A model generated the notes under the pieces. It worked only from the letters and a program-made list of their open reading frames with translations. It was not told the DNA's origin and did no database searches. From assembly GCF_004352855.1 (NCBI RefSeq), contig NZ_SJSC01000001.1:62001-126000 (forward strand): DNA of 64,000 nucleotides. Reading direction: 5' to 3'. The stretch is from Marinomonas sp. KMM3893. GTDB taxonomy: Bacteria; Pseudomonadota; Gammaproteobacteria; Pseudomonadales; Marinomonadaceae. Every line of letters begins with the position of its first letter. Position 1 is the stretch's first letter. Shown piece by piece: positions 39,081-48,318 of this stretch. Position numbers and translations under genes: made by a program.

Positions 39081-39117
39081 AAAAATGCCCTTATCAAACG
39101 ATAAGGGCATTTTTTTG
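39081..39117. terminator. Bidirectional terminator between nhaB and dnaQ
   Basis: A perfect 14-bp stem (AAAAATGCCCTTAT / ATAAGGGCATTTTT) with a 6-base loop and T runs in both orientations. Confidence 0.95.
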
Positions 39118-39154
39118 TTGAAGCAGTTTGCTGTATTAAATAATAAACACGCAA

Positions 39155-39868
39155 TCAGTGCTTAATACGCCACAAAGACTGGCCGGATTTTTTATCGATC
39201 AAATCCAAACGTTCCTCGTGCATTTTCAGCTCTTCATCGCTGGCTCTTAATACCTTCAACATAGGGCGATCCGCGCTCAAGCGGTGAATTTCACCTGGGT
39301 TATCATCGTCACCCGAATCTTGATCTGAGCCACTACTAAGGCCAAGGCTTGTTTGCCCGCCGGTCATCAACAAATACACATCACCCAAGATCTCAGAGTC
39401 CAATAGGGCTCCGTGCAATTCTCGGTGCGAGTTATCTATCCCGTAACGCTTACATAAAGCATCTAGGTTGTTCTTCTGGCCTGGGTGCTTTTTCCGAGCA
39501 AACACCAAACTATCAAAGACCTTACACACGTCAGCAATTTTAGGATAACCGCCAATGCGCGCAAACTCATGATCAATAAAGCCAATATCAAAGGGCGCAT
39601 TGTGAATGATTAATTCTGCGCCTTTAATAAAATCAAAGAAGTCCTTGGCGATTTCATGGAATCTTGGCTTGTCCGCCAGATATTCATTACTAATACCATG
39701 AACTCGAAACGCCTCTTCTTCTACTTCACGATCAGGGTTCACATAGACATGAAAATGACGCTTAGTAAATTTTCGCCCCACCATTTCCACGCAGCCAATT
39801 TCAATGATGCGGTGACCTTGTTTGGGGTCAATACCGGTTGTTTCGGTATCTAGAATAACTTGTCTCAC
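39155..39868 (-). CDS. dnaQ: DNA polymerase III epsilon subunit
   Basis: A 237-residue 3'-5' proofreading exonuclease of the replicase. Exo I DTETTG (7-12), Exo [11 protein letters not shown] (about 89-97) and Exo [13 protein letters not shown] are all present. The C-terminal tail, which binds the alpha subunit, is acidic and Ser/Gly-rich. It starts at GTG 39868, overlapping the rnhA stop as GTGA, so the two are translationally coupled. Here rnhA and dnaQ are co-directional, unlike the divergent pair of E. coli. Confidence 0.96.
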   Translation of the reverse strand: MRQVILDTETTGIDPKQGHRIIEIGCVEMVGRKFTKRHFHVYVNPDREVEEEAFRVHGISNEYLADKPRFHEIAKDFFDFIKGAELIIHNAPFDIGFIDHEFARIGGYPKIADVCKVFDSLVFARKKHPGQKNNLDALCKRYGIDNSHRELHGALLDSEILGDVYLLMTGGQTSLGLSSGSDQDSGDDDNPGEIHRLSADRPMLKVLRASDEELKMHEERLDLIDKKSGQSLWRIKH

Positions 39869-40308
39869 TGTGCAGCCCTCAGCTCATCAATACCTTGATT
39901 GGCCAGCTGGTCAGCGATTTCATTGCCTTCAATACCAGCATGCCCTTTTACCCATTTCCACGTTACGTCGTGAAATTGGCATTGTTCATCCAATGCTTGC
40001 CATAGGTCTTTGTTTTTAACTGGCTGCTTCGACGCCGTTTTCCAACCTTTGCGCTTCCAGCCTGCCAACCATTCAGTGATGCCTTTTTGCACATAAGAAG
40101 AGTCGGTATAAAGGGTGACCGTGCATTTTTCTTTTAAGGCTCTTAAGCCTTCGATGGCACCCATCAATTCCATGCGATTATTTGTGGTGTCATGCTCGCC
40201 ACCACATAAACGTTTTTCATGCTCCCCAAAGGTCAACCAAGCACCCCATCCGCCAATGCCTGGGTTGCCCTTACAGGCACCGTCTGTGTATATAATTACG
40301 TCTTTCAA
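39865..40308 (-). CDS. rnhA: Ribonuclease HI
   Basis: A 147-residue endonuclease cleaving the RNA of RNA-DNA hybrids. Catalytic residues are seen in [29 protein letters not shown] and [12 protein letters not shown]. The start appears to be TTG 40308 within TTGA, overlapping the stop of the upstream methyltransferase gene. No in-frame ATG lies between. It is the middle gene of methyltransferase-rnhA-dnaQ, an order also seen in Pseudomonas. Confidence 0.96.
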   Translation of the reverse strand: MKDVIIYTDGACKGNPGIGGWGAWLTFGEHEKRLCGGEHDTTNNRMELMGAIEGLRALKEKCTVTLYTDSSYVQKGITEWLAGWKRKGWKTASKQPVKNKDLWQALDEQCQFHDVTWKWVKGHAGIEGNEIADQLANQGIDELRAAQ

Positions 40309-41045
40309 TCTTTCATCTCTTTAGCCGCTGGCTTAGTAAAAGGAGGCACTCGCACGCGAGCGCTTTTCCAACGAGGTTTAAGGGGAATGTAACGGCGCGT
40401 TTGCTTGGTGGCCGTCATAATATAAATGCCGCCAAATGGTAATTTAAACGGGCTAAGCAAGCGCTCAATCCAATGACAGCGCTGCCGCCATGCGGCCTTT
40501 TGAAGCGGAGGCTCATAGTGCAAAAAACGCTTTTTCTCTAGCGTTAAACCGGCCACTTTCAACCAATCTTCTAAACGTCTGTGACCAATAAAGCGACCAC
40601 ACCAAGGTGCTTTCATGCGCTTCGAGAACAAGCGCCGAATCCCCCACAAACTCCAAGGGTTAAAGCCAATCACGATCAGCTTACCACTGGGCAATAAGGT
40701 TCGAGCGGCTTCGCGCAAATCATCGTGAGGGGTTAACGATAAGTCCAACGTGTGATGCAACACATGCACATCCACACCATCGGACTCAAGTGGCAACTCA
40801 TTGGCTTTTGCCACCACAACGTTTTTAGGCGCGCCCAACTCAAGCTCCGGCACAATTAAGATACTTTCTCGCAAGCGATGTTGGTCAAGCGAAATGGCAT
40901 TAAGCGGCGATTGCACAACCAGATAATAGCCCACTGCGTGGTCTATCTCGCGCTCAATCTCTGAACACTCTAAGTCACTCAGGCTTTGTCCAAGCTCTGT
41001 TTTATACCATGTCTGGAACAATTGTCTTGATTGATCATTCAACAT
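40305..41045 (-). CDS. Class I SAM-dependent methyltransferase
   Basis: A 246-residue putative methyltransferase with a type 11 fold: a degenerate glycine-rich region, [15 protein letters not shown] (about 88-102) and [19 protein letters not shown] (about 127-145). It corresponds to the E. coli YafS group, which likewise neighbours gloB and rnhA. Substrate unknown. The basic C-terminus ([14 protein letters not shown]) is notable. It is divergent from gloB by about 100 bases. Confidence 0.85.
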   Translation of the reverse strand: MLNDQSRQLFQTWYKTELGQSLSDLECSEIEREIDHAVGYYLVVQSPLNAISLDQHRLRESILIVPELELGAPKNVVVAKANELPLESDGVDVHVLHHTLDLSLTPHDDLREAARTLLPSGKLIVIGFNPWSLWGIRRLFSKRMKAPWCGRFIGHRRLEDWLKVAGLTLEKKRFLHYEPPLQKAAWRQRCHWIERLLSPFKLPFGGIYIMTATKQTRRYIPLKPRWKSARVRVPPFTKPAAKEMKD

Positions 41046-41148
41046 ACAATGATTCTCTACTTAAAATGACGTAAGCGCGTCATTCTTATTATTCATGCTT
41101 CACTGGACGCCACAGACCAATGAAACAAAGCAAAAGATAGGCTGTACT

Positions 41149-41922
41149 ATGACTTTTATTCCACTTCACGCTTTCAGCGACAATTATATCTGGATAATCC
41201 AAGAGAAAGATAGCGCACACATCTGGGCAGTCGACCCAGGTGACGCAGAAGTGGTGAGTCAATATTGCCACCAACAACAGCTCACCTTGTCAGGTATTTT
41301 AATTACCCATCACCACAAAGACCATACCGGCGGCGTGCAATCGCTAAAAGACCAATTTCAGTGCCCCGTTTATGGCCCTGCTCACCTTTCTCCCATGGTG
41401 ACTCATCCGTTGCAAGAAGGAGATACGGTCAAGGTGTTTTCACGCTCTTTTCGCGTACTAGAAACCCCCGGGCACACCTTGGATCATCTTTGCTATTTCA
41501 GCGACCAAGCCACCCCCGTTTTATTCTCTGGCGACACACTCTTCCGTGGCGGCTGTGGACGGATTATGGAAGGCACAGCAGAACAAATGTTGGCAGCAAT
41601 GAACACGCTGTCTGCCTTACCAAACAACACCCTAGTGTATTGCACCCATGAATACACCTTGGCAAATTACCGTTTTGCTTTGCACCTAGATCACCATAAC
41701 AACGACCTAATAGAGACTCAGCAAGAGTGCCAACAACGCCGTGATCGCAATACAGTGACCTTGCCCAGCTCCATACAGATAGAAAAACAAACCAATCCCT
41801 TTTTAAGAACCCATGTCCCTGCAATTGTTGCGCAAGCTGCCAAGCAATTAGGGGAAGAAATGGCCAGCAATGAAATCGCGGCCTTTAGCCAAGTAAGACG
41901 AGCAAAAGACACTTTTAGTTGA
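41149..41922 (+). CDS. gloB: Hydroxyacylglutathione hydrolase (glyoxalase II)
   Basis: A 257-residue metallo-beta-lactamase-fold enzyme hydrolysing S-lactoylglutathione in methylglyoxal detoxification. The metal motif THHHKDHTGG is at 53-62, and ETPGHTLDH, FSGDTLFRGGCGR and CTHEYTLANYRFA follow. The C-terminal substrate domain ends with the family FSQVRRAKDTF. ATG 41149 (MTFIPLHAFSDNY) matches the family; an upstream in-frame start at 41095 does not. It ends about 55 bases before mltD. Confidence 0.96.
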   Translation: MTFIPLHAFSDNYIWIIQEKDSAHIWAVDPGDAEVVSQYCHQQQLTLSGILITHHHKDHTGGVQSLKDQFQCPVYGPAHLSPMVTHPLQEGDTVKVFSRSFRVLETPGHTLDHLCYFSDQATPVLFSGDTLFRGGCGRIMEGTAEQMLAAMNTLSALPNNTLVYCTHEYTLANYRFALHLDHHNNDLIETQQECQQRRDRNTVTLPSSIQIEKQTNPFLRTHVPAIVAQAAKQLGEEMASNEIAAFSQVRRAKDTFS

Positions 41923-41977
41923 CCTATACGGTCACACCTTTAGAATGTCCCGACTTTAAATTTATATTGTGAGCTCC

Positions 41978-43618
41978 ATGACCAAGCATTTTCTTTGGGT
42001 TTTGTTTATAAGCCTAGTACTCAGCGGCTGCCAAACAGCATCCAATGTCCAGAACGAAAACAGCCAAGCAGATCTAGAAACGGATTCTGATGCGGTCGAA
42101 GCCGATGTGCAACAAACCGGCTTTATTGATACCGTTCCTCCTGTTTCGCCAGATGATGGAGACGCAACAGCAGAAGACAACGCAACCGACAATGCCGTTT
42201 CGAGCGCGCCACAACCACCGAAAGACTTGTGGGTGAGAATGCGTCAAGGTTTCAAACTTAACCTTGATATTAACAAACCTCGCTTATCTTCCCAGCTGCG
42301 TTGGTATAGCTCACATTTAAACTACCTTGACCGCGTTTCTGTCCGTGGCCAGCGCTATCTTTACTACATTGTTAGCGAATTAGAAAAAGCCGGCATTCCT
42401 TCTGAAATAGCGCTACTCCCGATTGTAGAAAGCGGCTTTGATCCATTCGGCTACAGCCATGGCCGTGCTTCCGGCCCTTGGCAGTTCATCCCATCCACCG
42501 GCCAAATGTATGGCTTAGAACAAAACTGGTGGTACGACGGTCGCCGTGACATTGTTGGCTCAACCCAAGCGGCTATCGCCTACCTCACTCGTCTACATAA
42601 GATGTTTGATGGCAACTGGCTGCAAGCATTGGCCGCTTACAACTCAGGCGAAGGCACGGTATTAAGAGCCATTAGAAAAAACAAACGCGCCGGCAAACCG
42701 ACAGATTTCTGGTCACTTGACCTGCCCAATGAAACTCGCGCCTATGTGCCGAAATTGATTGCGCTGGCAAAAATCATCAAAGACCCGCAAAAGTACCATT
42801 ACAAAACGCACTTTATTGCCAACAAACCGTATTTTGAAAGCGTCAACATTGGTGGCCAGCTCGACCTTGCCCAAGCCGCGGACATGGCAGACATCAGCAT
42901 CGATGAAGTCTACTTGCTAAACCCGGGCTTCAACCAATGGGCAACCGCGCCTGACGGCCCACATCGTTTATTGATCCCCGTTAAAAAAGCCGGTTTGTTT
43001 CGCAAAAAACTCGCCGAGATCCCAGCTAACGAACGCGTTACCTGGGTACGTTATTCAGTCAAAGCGGGCGACAATCTATTGTTAGTAGCCAAACATCACA
43101 ACACCACAGTGAGTGTGTTAGAAGAAGTGAATAAAATGTCTTCTACCATGATTCGCGTTGGTCAAGAGCTGATGATTCCGGTCGCTGGCAACAAAATTGA
43201 AAGCTACACATTAAGCTCTCACCAGCGCTTATTAGCCAAACAATCACGCGCACCGGGTCGCAATCGAATCAAGATCAACTACACAGTCAAAGCCGGTGAC
43301 AGCCTTTGGTTGATTGCCAACAAATACGACACCAGCACAAAAACACTCGCGCGCTGGAACAACATGGGACTTGCAGACCCTCTTCACCTAGGTAAAAAAC
43401 TGGTGATCTGGCTAGAACCCAAAGAAAATAACAGTAACCGCAGCGTGATGAAAAAAGTGGTCTACACCATTCGCTCAGGGGATTCACTTGCCATGGTAGC
43501 GAATAAATTCCGCGTCTCATTGAATGATATCCGCAAATGGAACCCGATTGTTGGCGGACAAAAATACGTTCAGCCTGGCGACAAAGTCACCTTATTGGTC
43601 AACGTTGTTGGCGGCTAA
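41978..43618 (+). CDS. mltD: Membrane-bound lytic murein transglycosylase D
   Basis: A 546-residue lipoprotein that cleaves peptidoglycan. The signal ends in the lipobox LSGC with the lipidated Cys at 18. After an acidic linker comes the SLT domain, with catalytic Glu151 in VESGFDPFGYS and RASGPWQFIPSTG, then three LysM repeats (about 350, 425 and 486 onward; YSVKAGDN, YTVKAGDS and YTIRSGDS). ATG 41978 is preferred over in-frame GTG 41969; neither has a clear ribosome binding site. A gloB-mltD pair is usual in relatives. Confidence 0.94.
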   Translation: MTKHFLWVLFISLVLSGCQTASNVQNENSQADLETDSDAVEADVQQTGFIDTVPPVSPDDGDATAEDNATDNAVSSAPQPPKDLWVRMRQGFKLNLDINKPRLSSQLRWYSSHLNYLDRVSVRGQRYLYYIVSELEKAGIPSEIALLPIVESGFDPFGYSHGRASGPWQFIPSTGQMYGLEQNWWYDGRRDIVGSTQAAIAYLTRLHKMFDGNWLQALAAYNSGEGTVLRAIRKNKRAGKPTDFWSLDLPNETRAYVPKLIALAKIIKDPQKYHYKTHFIANKPYFESVNIGGQLDLAQAADMADISIDEVYLLNPGFNQWATAPDGPHRLLIPVKKAGLFRKKLAEIPANERVTWVRYSVKAGDNLLLVAKHHNTTVSVLEEVNKMSSTMIRVGQELMIPVAGNKIESYTLSSHQRLLAKQSRAPGRNRIKINYTVKAGDSLWLIANKYDTSTKTLARWNNMGLADPLHLGKKLVIWLEPKENNSNRSVMKKVVYTIRSGDSLAMVANKFRVSLNDIRKWNPIVGGQKYVQPGDKVTLLVNVVGG

Positions 43619-43641
43619 CAAGCTTAGCGTTAATAAGACAT

Positions 43642-43673
43642 AAAAAAAGGCTTCCAATTGGAAGCCTTTTTTT
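43642..43673. terminator. Bidirectional terminator between mltD and ppnP
   Basis: A perfect 7-bp stem (GGCTTCC / GGAAGCC) with loop AATT, flanked by seven A and seven T. Confidence 0.92.
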
Positions 43674-43697
43674 ATCGGTATTCGTGAGCTGATCTAC

Positions 43698-43988
43698 TTA
43701 TTCGTAGCGACAAAGATACGCGGTCGTCTCTTCCACTTTTACAGAAAAAGATAAGTTCGCCTCAACAATAAAAGTCTCGCCTTTTGAAAAAGTTTTCCAA
43801 GTCGCTTCGCCTGGCAATTTCACGGTTAAACGACCAGAAACAACGGTCATGTATTCACGCTGGCTGGTACCAAATTCGTAGTCACCAACAGACATCACAC
43901 CAACGGTAGAAACCCCTTCTTGGTTTTCTAGAGCGATGGACTTAACACTATCATTAAAATAACTATTAACTTTTAATTCGGTACTCAT
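43698..43988 (-). CDS. ppnP: Pyrimidine/purine nucleoside phosphorylase PpnP
   Basis: A 96-residue small cupin of the former YaiE/DUF1255 family, which phosphorolyses several nucleosides. It shares [20 protein letters not shown] (20 residues, about 28-47), [10 protein letters not shown] and the closing TTAYLCRY with the E. coli protein. ATG 43988 ([11 protein letters not shown]) fits the family. The seven-codon extension to 44009 is unlikely. Confidence 0.92.
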   Translation of the reverse strand: MSTELKVNSYFNDSVKSIALENQEGVSTVGVMSVGDYEFGTSQREYMTVVSGRLTVKLPGEATWKTFSKGETFIVEANLSFSVKVEETTAYLCRYE

Positions 43989-44073
43989 AAATATACGCAA
44001 GCCTTTCATATTAAAAACGAATTTTGGGTCAAAGCCAGTTTCCTTTCAGCTTTGTCGTTGCCCAATGACTATA

Positions 44074-44961
44074 CTAATCCCCAACCATTTCTTCAATAAT
44101 CCACTCTTTAAAAGCCGACATTGCAGGCGTCACTGTACTGCGTTTTTCATACACCAAGTAAAAAGAACGAGTACTCACCAAATGCTGATCAAACAAGACC
44201 TTCAAGGTCCCTGCTTCTATTTCTGGTCTGACCAAATCCACATTAGAAAGCGAAATACCCAAGCCTTGAGCCGCGGCTCCCGCTGTTAACGAGCCACTTG
44301 AGAACATCAGGCCTCGACGAAATACTTTCGGGTCTAAGCCATTCTGCTGCAACCAATCATGCCATTCATCCTTACGCTTGGTGACGTGCAACAAGGGATA
44401 AAAGCGCATATCTGACGGCTCATTAAGAGGCTGATCTGGTCGAATTAACTTAGGGTTGCACACAGGGAACAACTTAGCGGGGGATAAATAGTAGGCTTCC
44501 ACATCCGCCCAGTCGCCATTACCAAAATACACCGCCATATCAATGTCGCCAGCCGAGAAATCGATTAAGCCGGTTGATGAGCTAATCTCTATCTGAATAT
44601 CAGGGTAGCGCTCTTGAAAACGTTCCATTCGTGGCATAAGCCAGCGAGTAAGGAACGCCGGCGCAACCGCCAACTTAAGCGAGCCTATTTTCTGTTTGCT
44701 TTTCAGCTCAGCGGTCGCAAATTCCAACTGCTCAAAAATATGTTTAATGGGTTTTAAATAGGATTCTCCAGCTTCGGTTAGAATCACTTTGCGCTTCGTT
44801 CTTCGAAACAGCTCGATCCCAAGAAAGCCTTCTAAGCCCTTAATTTGGTGGCTAATCGCTGAAGGTGTCACAGACAACTCTTGAGCAGCTTTGTTAAAGC
44901 TGCCATGACGGGCAGCAGACTCAAAGCACTTCAATGAGTTTAATGGCGGTAAACGATTAAT
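44074..44961 (-). CDS. LysR-type regulator, GcvA-like, with apparent AUU start
   Basis: A regulator of about 295 residues: winged helix-turn-helix (SFNKAAQELSVTPSAISHQI) followed by a substrate-binding domain. The similar group is GcvA/AmpR, whose members begin with R-L-P-P-L-N. Here the only canonical start (TTG 44934) falls after that block. Nine codons upstream, ATT 44961 opens NRLPPLNS and has GGAG 8 bases before it (44970-44973), while an in-frame TAG closes the frame further upstream. AUU initiation, as in infC, is therefore inferred. The target is unknown; ppnP lies downstream on the same strand. Confidence 0.75.
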   Translation of the reverse strand: MNRLPPLNSLKCFESAARHGSFNKAAQELSVTPSAISHQIKGLEGFLGIELFRRTKRKVILTEAGESYLKPIKHIFEQLEFATAELKSKQKIGSLKLAVAPAFLTRWLMPRMERFQERYPDIQIEISSSTGLIDFSAGDIDMAVYFGNGDWADVEAYYLSPAKLFPVCNPKLIRPDQPLNEPSDMRFYPLLHVTKRKDEWHDWLQQNGLDPKVFRRGLMFSSGSLTAGAAAQGLGISLSNVDLVRPEIEAGTLKVLFDQHLVSTRSFYLVYEKRSTVTPAMSAFKEWIIEEMVGD

Positions 44962-44998
44962 AGGCCCATCTCCAATAAAAGAGGAAAACTAATCAATA

Positions 44999-45044
44999 GC
45001 GTGATTTAGGCTCAACTGTCAAACAATAAAACGCTAAATCACGC
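44999..45044. repeat. 11-bp inverted repeat between helicase and LysR genes
   Basis: GCGTGATTTAG (44999-45009) and CTAAATCACGC (45034-45044) are perfect inverted copies separated by 24 bases. It may be a long-loop terminator for the helicase gene or a regulator site in the LysR promoter region. No T run directly follows. Confidence 0.6.
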
Positions 45045-45084
45045 ACAATGTTATAAAACCATTAGATCGCTCAACGAGGCGAGA

Positions 45085-46431
45085 CTAGGCGTCTTCATCG
45101 CCTGTGTCTGTTGGCGTTGGAAAACGCTTTGGCGGAAGTTTAAAGGCTTCAAAACCGTCTTGCTTGTTATCATGGAAACGCTCTTGCCCTGCGGCTTTAC
45201 GCGGCGCTTTTTTAGTGGCCTTACGCGCTTTAGTCGCCACCGGCGTTTTGTCGAATTTACGAGCGGGTTTCGCAGGCGCCAAACCTTTGAACTTCGGCTC
45301 CAAACCTTCGATGACGTCGCTGTCAAATTTGCGCTGCAAAAAGGCTTCAATGGCTTTAAAATTGTGCCAATCTTTAGGGCCTACTAATGAGTAAGCATCC
45401 CCTTTGAAGCCAGCGCGCCCAGTACGACCTGTACGGTGCACAAACTCTTCGGCTTGCTTTGGTAAGTCAAAGTTAAAGACATGACTGACGCTGGCAATAT
45501 CCAAGCCTCTCGACGCGATATCGGTACTGACCAACACAGTGAATTGCCCTTTCGCAAAACTCTCCATGACCTTATTACGTGCGGCTTGGGACAGGTTTCC
45601 ATTCAGCGCTTGAGTCGTCAGCCCCCATCCTTCAATCATCTCAGCCAAGCGAGCGGTATCACTTTTGGTTGCCGTAAAGACAATCGCCTGCTTGATGGTT
45701 TGACCGGTGATAAGTTGTTTTAGAATGTCTTGCTTATGATCCAGATGATCACACAGATAAACATGCTGCTCGATGTCTTTGTGCTCATCATAGCCTTGAC
45801 CAATGGCGACTCGAGAAGGCTCTTTTAGCAATTCGCTGGCGATTTCACTGACGTCTGTGTTGTCCAAGGTCGCAGAGAAGAACAGCGTTTGTCTTAAACG
45901 ATGGCTGGCCGCCGAATTAATAGCACGCACTGCTTCCGCAAACCCCAGATCCAACATGCGATCGGCTTCATCAAGAATCAACAATTCCAATCCTTCCAAA
46001 AACACATGACGCTGCTTTAGGTGATCCACCAGGCGTCCAGGTGTTGCAACGATGAAGTGAGGGTCTTTTTGCAACTGTTTATGCTGATCGTTAAAGTTCT
46101 CCCCCCCTTGAATCAAGATAGAAGTATAACGACTGCCCGCTAACAACAAGCGCAGCTGACCATAAACCTGCTTAGCCAACTCTCGAGTCGGCACCAACAC
46201 CACAACACGCGGGTCGCGCTTAGACAATGCACGGGTTTTATAAACGCGATGCAAAGCAGGCAAAAGGTAGGCCAGTGTTTTTCCTGATCCGGTTTTAGAC
46301 GACGCCAATAAATCTCGCCCAGCCAGGGCTTCAGGAATAGCACGCGACTGAATTTCCGTCGCCTCCTCAAACCCCAAATGGTCGATGGATTTTAAAATAC
46401 GATTATCAAAACCAAAATCTTTGAACAACAA
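45085..46431 (-). CDS. DEAD-box ATP-dependent RNA helicase (SrmB/RhlE-like)
   Basis: A 448-residue helicase with motif I SKTGSGKT (45-52), PTRELA, DEADRMLD (about 154), SAT, the RecA2 motif ARGLDIASV and HRTGRTGRAG. The C-terminal 70 residues are rich in Lys, Arg and Ala, a typical RNA-binding tail. The segment VIEGLEPKFK after the core resembles SrmB, a ribosome assembly helicase, but assignment to a subfamily is uncertain. The start is one of two consecutive TTG codons (46431 or 46428), with AGGGG/TAGG upstream and no ATG nearby. Confidence 0.92.
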   Translation of the reverse strand: MLFKDFGFDNRILKSIDHLGFEEATEIQSRAIPEALAGRDLLASSKTGSGKTLAYLLPALHRVYKTRALSKRDPRVVVLVPTRELAKQVYGQLRLLLAGSRYTSILIQGGENFNDQHKQLQKDPHFIVATPGRLVDHLKQRHVFLEGLELLILDEADRMLDLGFAEAVRAINSAASHRLRQTLFFSATLDNTDVSEIASELLKEPSRVAIGQGYDEHKDIEQHVYLCDHLDHKQDILKQLITGQTIKQAIVFTATKSDTARLAEMIEGWGLTTQALNGNLSQAARNKVMESFAKGQFTVLVSTDIASRGLDIASVSHVFNFDLPKQAEEFVHRTGRTGRAGFKGDAYSLVGPKDWHNFKAIEAFLQRKFDSDVIEGLEPKFKGLAPAKPARKFDKTPVATKARKATKKAPRKAAGQERFHDNKQDGFEAFKLPPKRFPTPTDTGDEDA

Positions 46432-46490
46432 GTAACCTACCCCTTTCTAAAAACGAAAACACAACCTAACGGCCGTGATGAATACGGACT

Positions 46491-46496
46491 ATTATA
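46491..46496 (-). promoter_or_regulatory. Consensus -10 element before the helicase gene
   Basis: TATAAT on the minus strand about 60 bases before the TTG start. No good -35 is visible at 16-18 bases, so activity might need an activator. Confidence 0.4.
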
Positions 46497-46527
46497 CCCC
46501 AGCCTAGCAAGCGCACACACGAGGATT

Positions 46528-47067
46528 TCACTCATCTGGGATTAATAAATACGCCTGCCCTGCACTCATCAAGCCCACCCCATTCCCTTGCGGCGTAGAG
46601 ACCGCGACCAGCTCTTCAACAAGCTGATAAAAAACATTTCGGTGAAGCATCGCCTTCATGCCATAACGCATGGAAATATAAGGTCGTTCAGCGTGCTCTT
46701 CGCCCGCCAACCAAAGCTCGCAATCCTCCCCTAACACAACCACATCATCGGTTAATGTAGTGAATTCAATGGCTTGACCTTTATCGGTATCAATGTAACG
46801 CCACTTGGTCACCAAAAAAGGCGCATCCTCTACCTGTATGCGCACTTTTTCCACCGGCGTCACCAAAAAATACTCGCCGTTTTCATACCATAAAATATGC
46901 GAAAACAAGGTCACCATCTTAGGGCGCTTTATTTTATCGCCGTCGTGAATCCAGTCACCATTCGCTTTTACTACCAGATCCATGTCGCCACAGAACTCAG
47001 GATGCCATGTATGCACTGGCGGCAAGCCAGATTTCTTATCCTTTTCAAGCGCATTTAAATCAAGCAT
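46528..47067 (-). CDS. DUF1285 family protein
   Basis: A 179-residue cytoplasmic protein with the DUF1285 layout: GLPPVHTWHPEFCGDMDLVV near the start, a basic DGDKIKRPKMVTLFS segment, then beta strands (EYFLVTPVEKVRIQVEDAPF). No catalytic residues are established for the family. It precedes the helicase gene on the same strand by about 95 bases and is divergent from the MetF-like gene. Confidence 0.85.
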   Translation of the reverse strand: MLDLNALEKDKKSGLPPVHTWHPEFCGDMDLVVKANGDWIHDGDKIKRPKMVTLFSHILWYENGEYFLVTPVEKVRIQVEDAPFLVTKWRYIDTDKGQAIEFTTLTDDVVVLGEDCELWLAGEEHAERPYISMRYGMKAMLHRNVFYQLVEELVAVSTPQGNGVGLMSAGQAYLLIPDE

Positions 47068-47247
47068 AGGAACCTCTTGTTTCGTTATAAGGTCAGTGGA
47101 TCAAACTAACTCACCTCATCTTTAGTTTTATTCAAGATCAAACAGGTGATCCTGAAAGCAATTCACTGTTAGGATATACACAACATTAAAGAACAACGAA
47201 ACACTTCGCAATAAGACGTGCGTTTCATCTACTTAGAGCCTGTCATC

Positions 47248-48204
47248 ATGAAATCGGAATTAGCAACCAAGTTTGCCGACCCAAGCCGCGGCGTTTACTT
47301 CATCGGCACCACACCACCACGCTCATCCATTGAAGACGAGCAACTTGACCTTATCAGCCAAAAATTATTGCAACGCCTTGATAATATTGAAGTGGATGGC
47401 CTTATCGTTTATGACATTCAAGATGAAAGTAGCCGTATTGATAAACCACGCCCTTTTCCTTTTATGGAAACACACGACCCTCGCGCTTGGTCAAAACGCC
47501 TAAAAGACGCGTCCAACAAGCCAGTGATCACTTACAAATCCGTGTCTTCACGCTCCACAGAAGAATTCACCCAGTGGTTACAAGAAGCGTGGGATGACTT
47601 CGATATCAAAGACATCGTTTTGGTTGGCTCCCCCTCTTCTGAAGGCGACATCAAACTGCCACTGTCTGAAGCCTACGCTACTCTTGGCAAGATGCCTCTT
47701 GATTTCAATCTTGGTGGCGTCACGATTGCAGAACGTCACGCCAAGAAAAAAGACGAGCACCTACGCTTAATCAACAAATCAGAAGCGGGCTGTGAATTCT
47801 TCATCTCCCAAGCGGTGTATAACCCTCAAGCGACCGCTGACTTAATCAGTCAATATGCACAGACTTGCAAAGCACAAGGCGTAGCGCCAAAACGAGTGAT
47901 CTTGACATTCACACCTTGCGGTAGCGCCAAAACATTGGAATTTATGGAGTGGTTGGGCATCTCGGTGCCTGTTGCGACCAAAAATCGCATTCTAGGTTCA
48001 GAAACCCCATTGGATGAATCTATTAAAATCTGTCGCAGCGCATTGGAATTGATTATGGAAACGGCGCTGCCTGATGGCGTGCCACTCGGCTTGAACATAG
48101 AAAGTCTCACCAACCGAAAAGAAGAGATCGATGCGTCGATTCACCTTTATAGACTGCTAAAAGCCACTCTGGATTTAAAACTAGCGGAACAAGCACTGCT
48201 TTAA
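47248..48204 (+). CDS. Methylenetetrahydrofolate-reductase-like protein with degenerate active site
   Basis: A 318-residue protein with the TIM-barrel pattern of the MetF family (PPR near the start, GVTIAERHAKKKDEH in the place of YPEGHPEA, FFISQAVYN with the conserved Gln). Two catalytic acids of E. coli MetF are not matched: the segment around Glu28 (SFEFFPP) reads YFIGTTPP, and the LRGD of Asp120 reads LVGS. It may use a different electron donor or substrate. ATG 47248 is preferred to a GTG at 47218. It is transcribed alone, with a hairpin after it. Confidence 0.75.
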   Translation: MKSELATKFADPSRGVYFIGTTPPRSSIEDEQLDLISQKLLQRLDNIEVDGLIVYDIQDESSRIDKPRPFPFMETHDPRAWSKRLKDASNKPVITYKSVSSRSTEEFTQWLQEAWDDFDIKDIVLVGSPSSEGDIKLPLSEAYATLGKMPLDFNLGGVTIAERHAKKKDEHLRLINKSEAGCEFFISQAVYNPQATADLISQYAQTCKAQGVAPKRVILTFTPCGSAKTLEFMEWLGISVPVATKNRILGSETPLDESIKICRSALELIMETALPDGVPLGLNIESLTNRKEEIDASIHLYRLLKATLDLKLAEQALL

Positions 48205-48216
48205 TACACACTCAGC

Positions 48217-48262
48217 AATAAAGGGTTAAAAGCGACTTGCGCGCCTCGTTTAACCCTTTATT
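48217..48262. terminator. Hairpin between the MetF-like and GT9 genes
   Basis: A perfect 14-bp stem (AATAAAGGGTTAAA / TTTAACCCTTTATT) with an 18-base loop between convergent genes. Only short T runs follow, so termination strength is uncertain. Confidence 0.7.
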
Positions 48263-48318
48263 CTTGATCACGGATCACGTCACCCTTGTCGCTTGCCCTA
48301 GTGAACCAACAAAACTCG

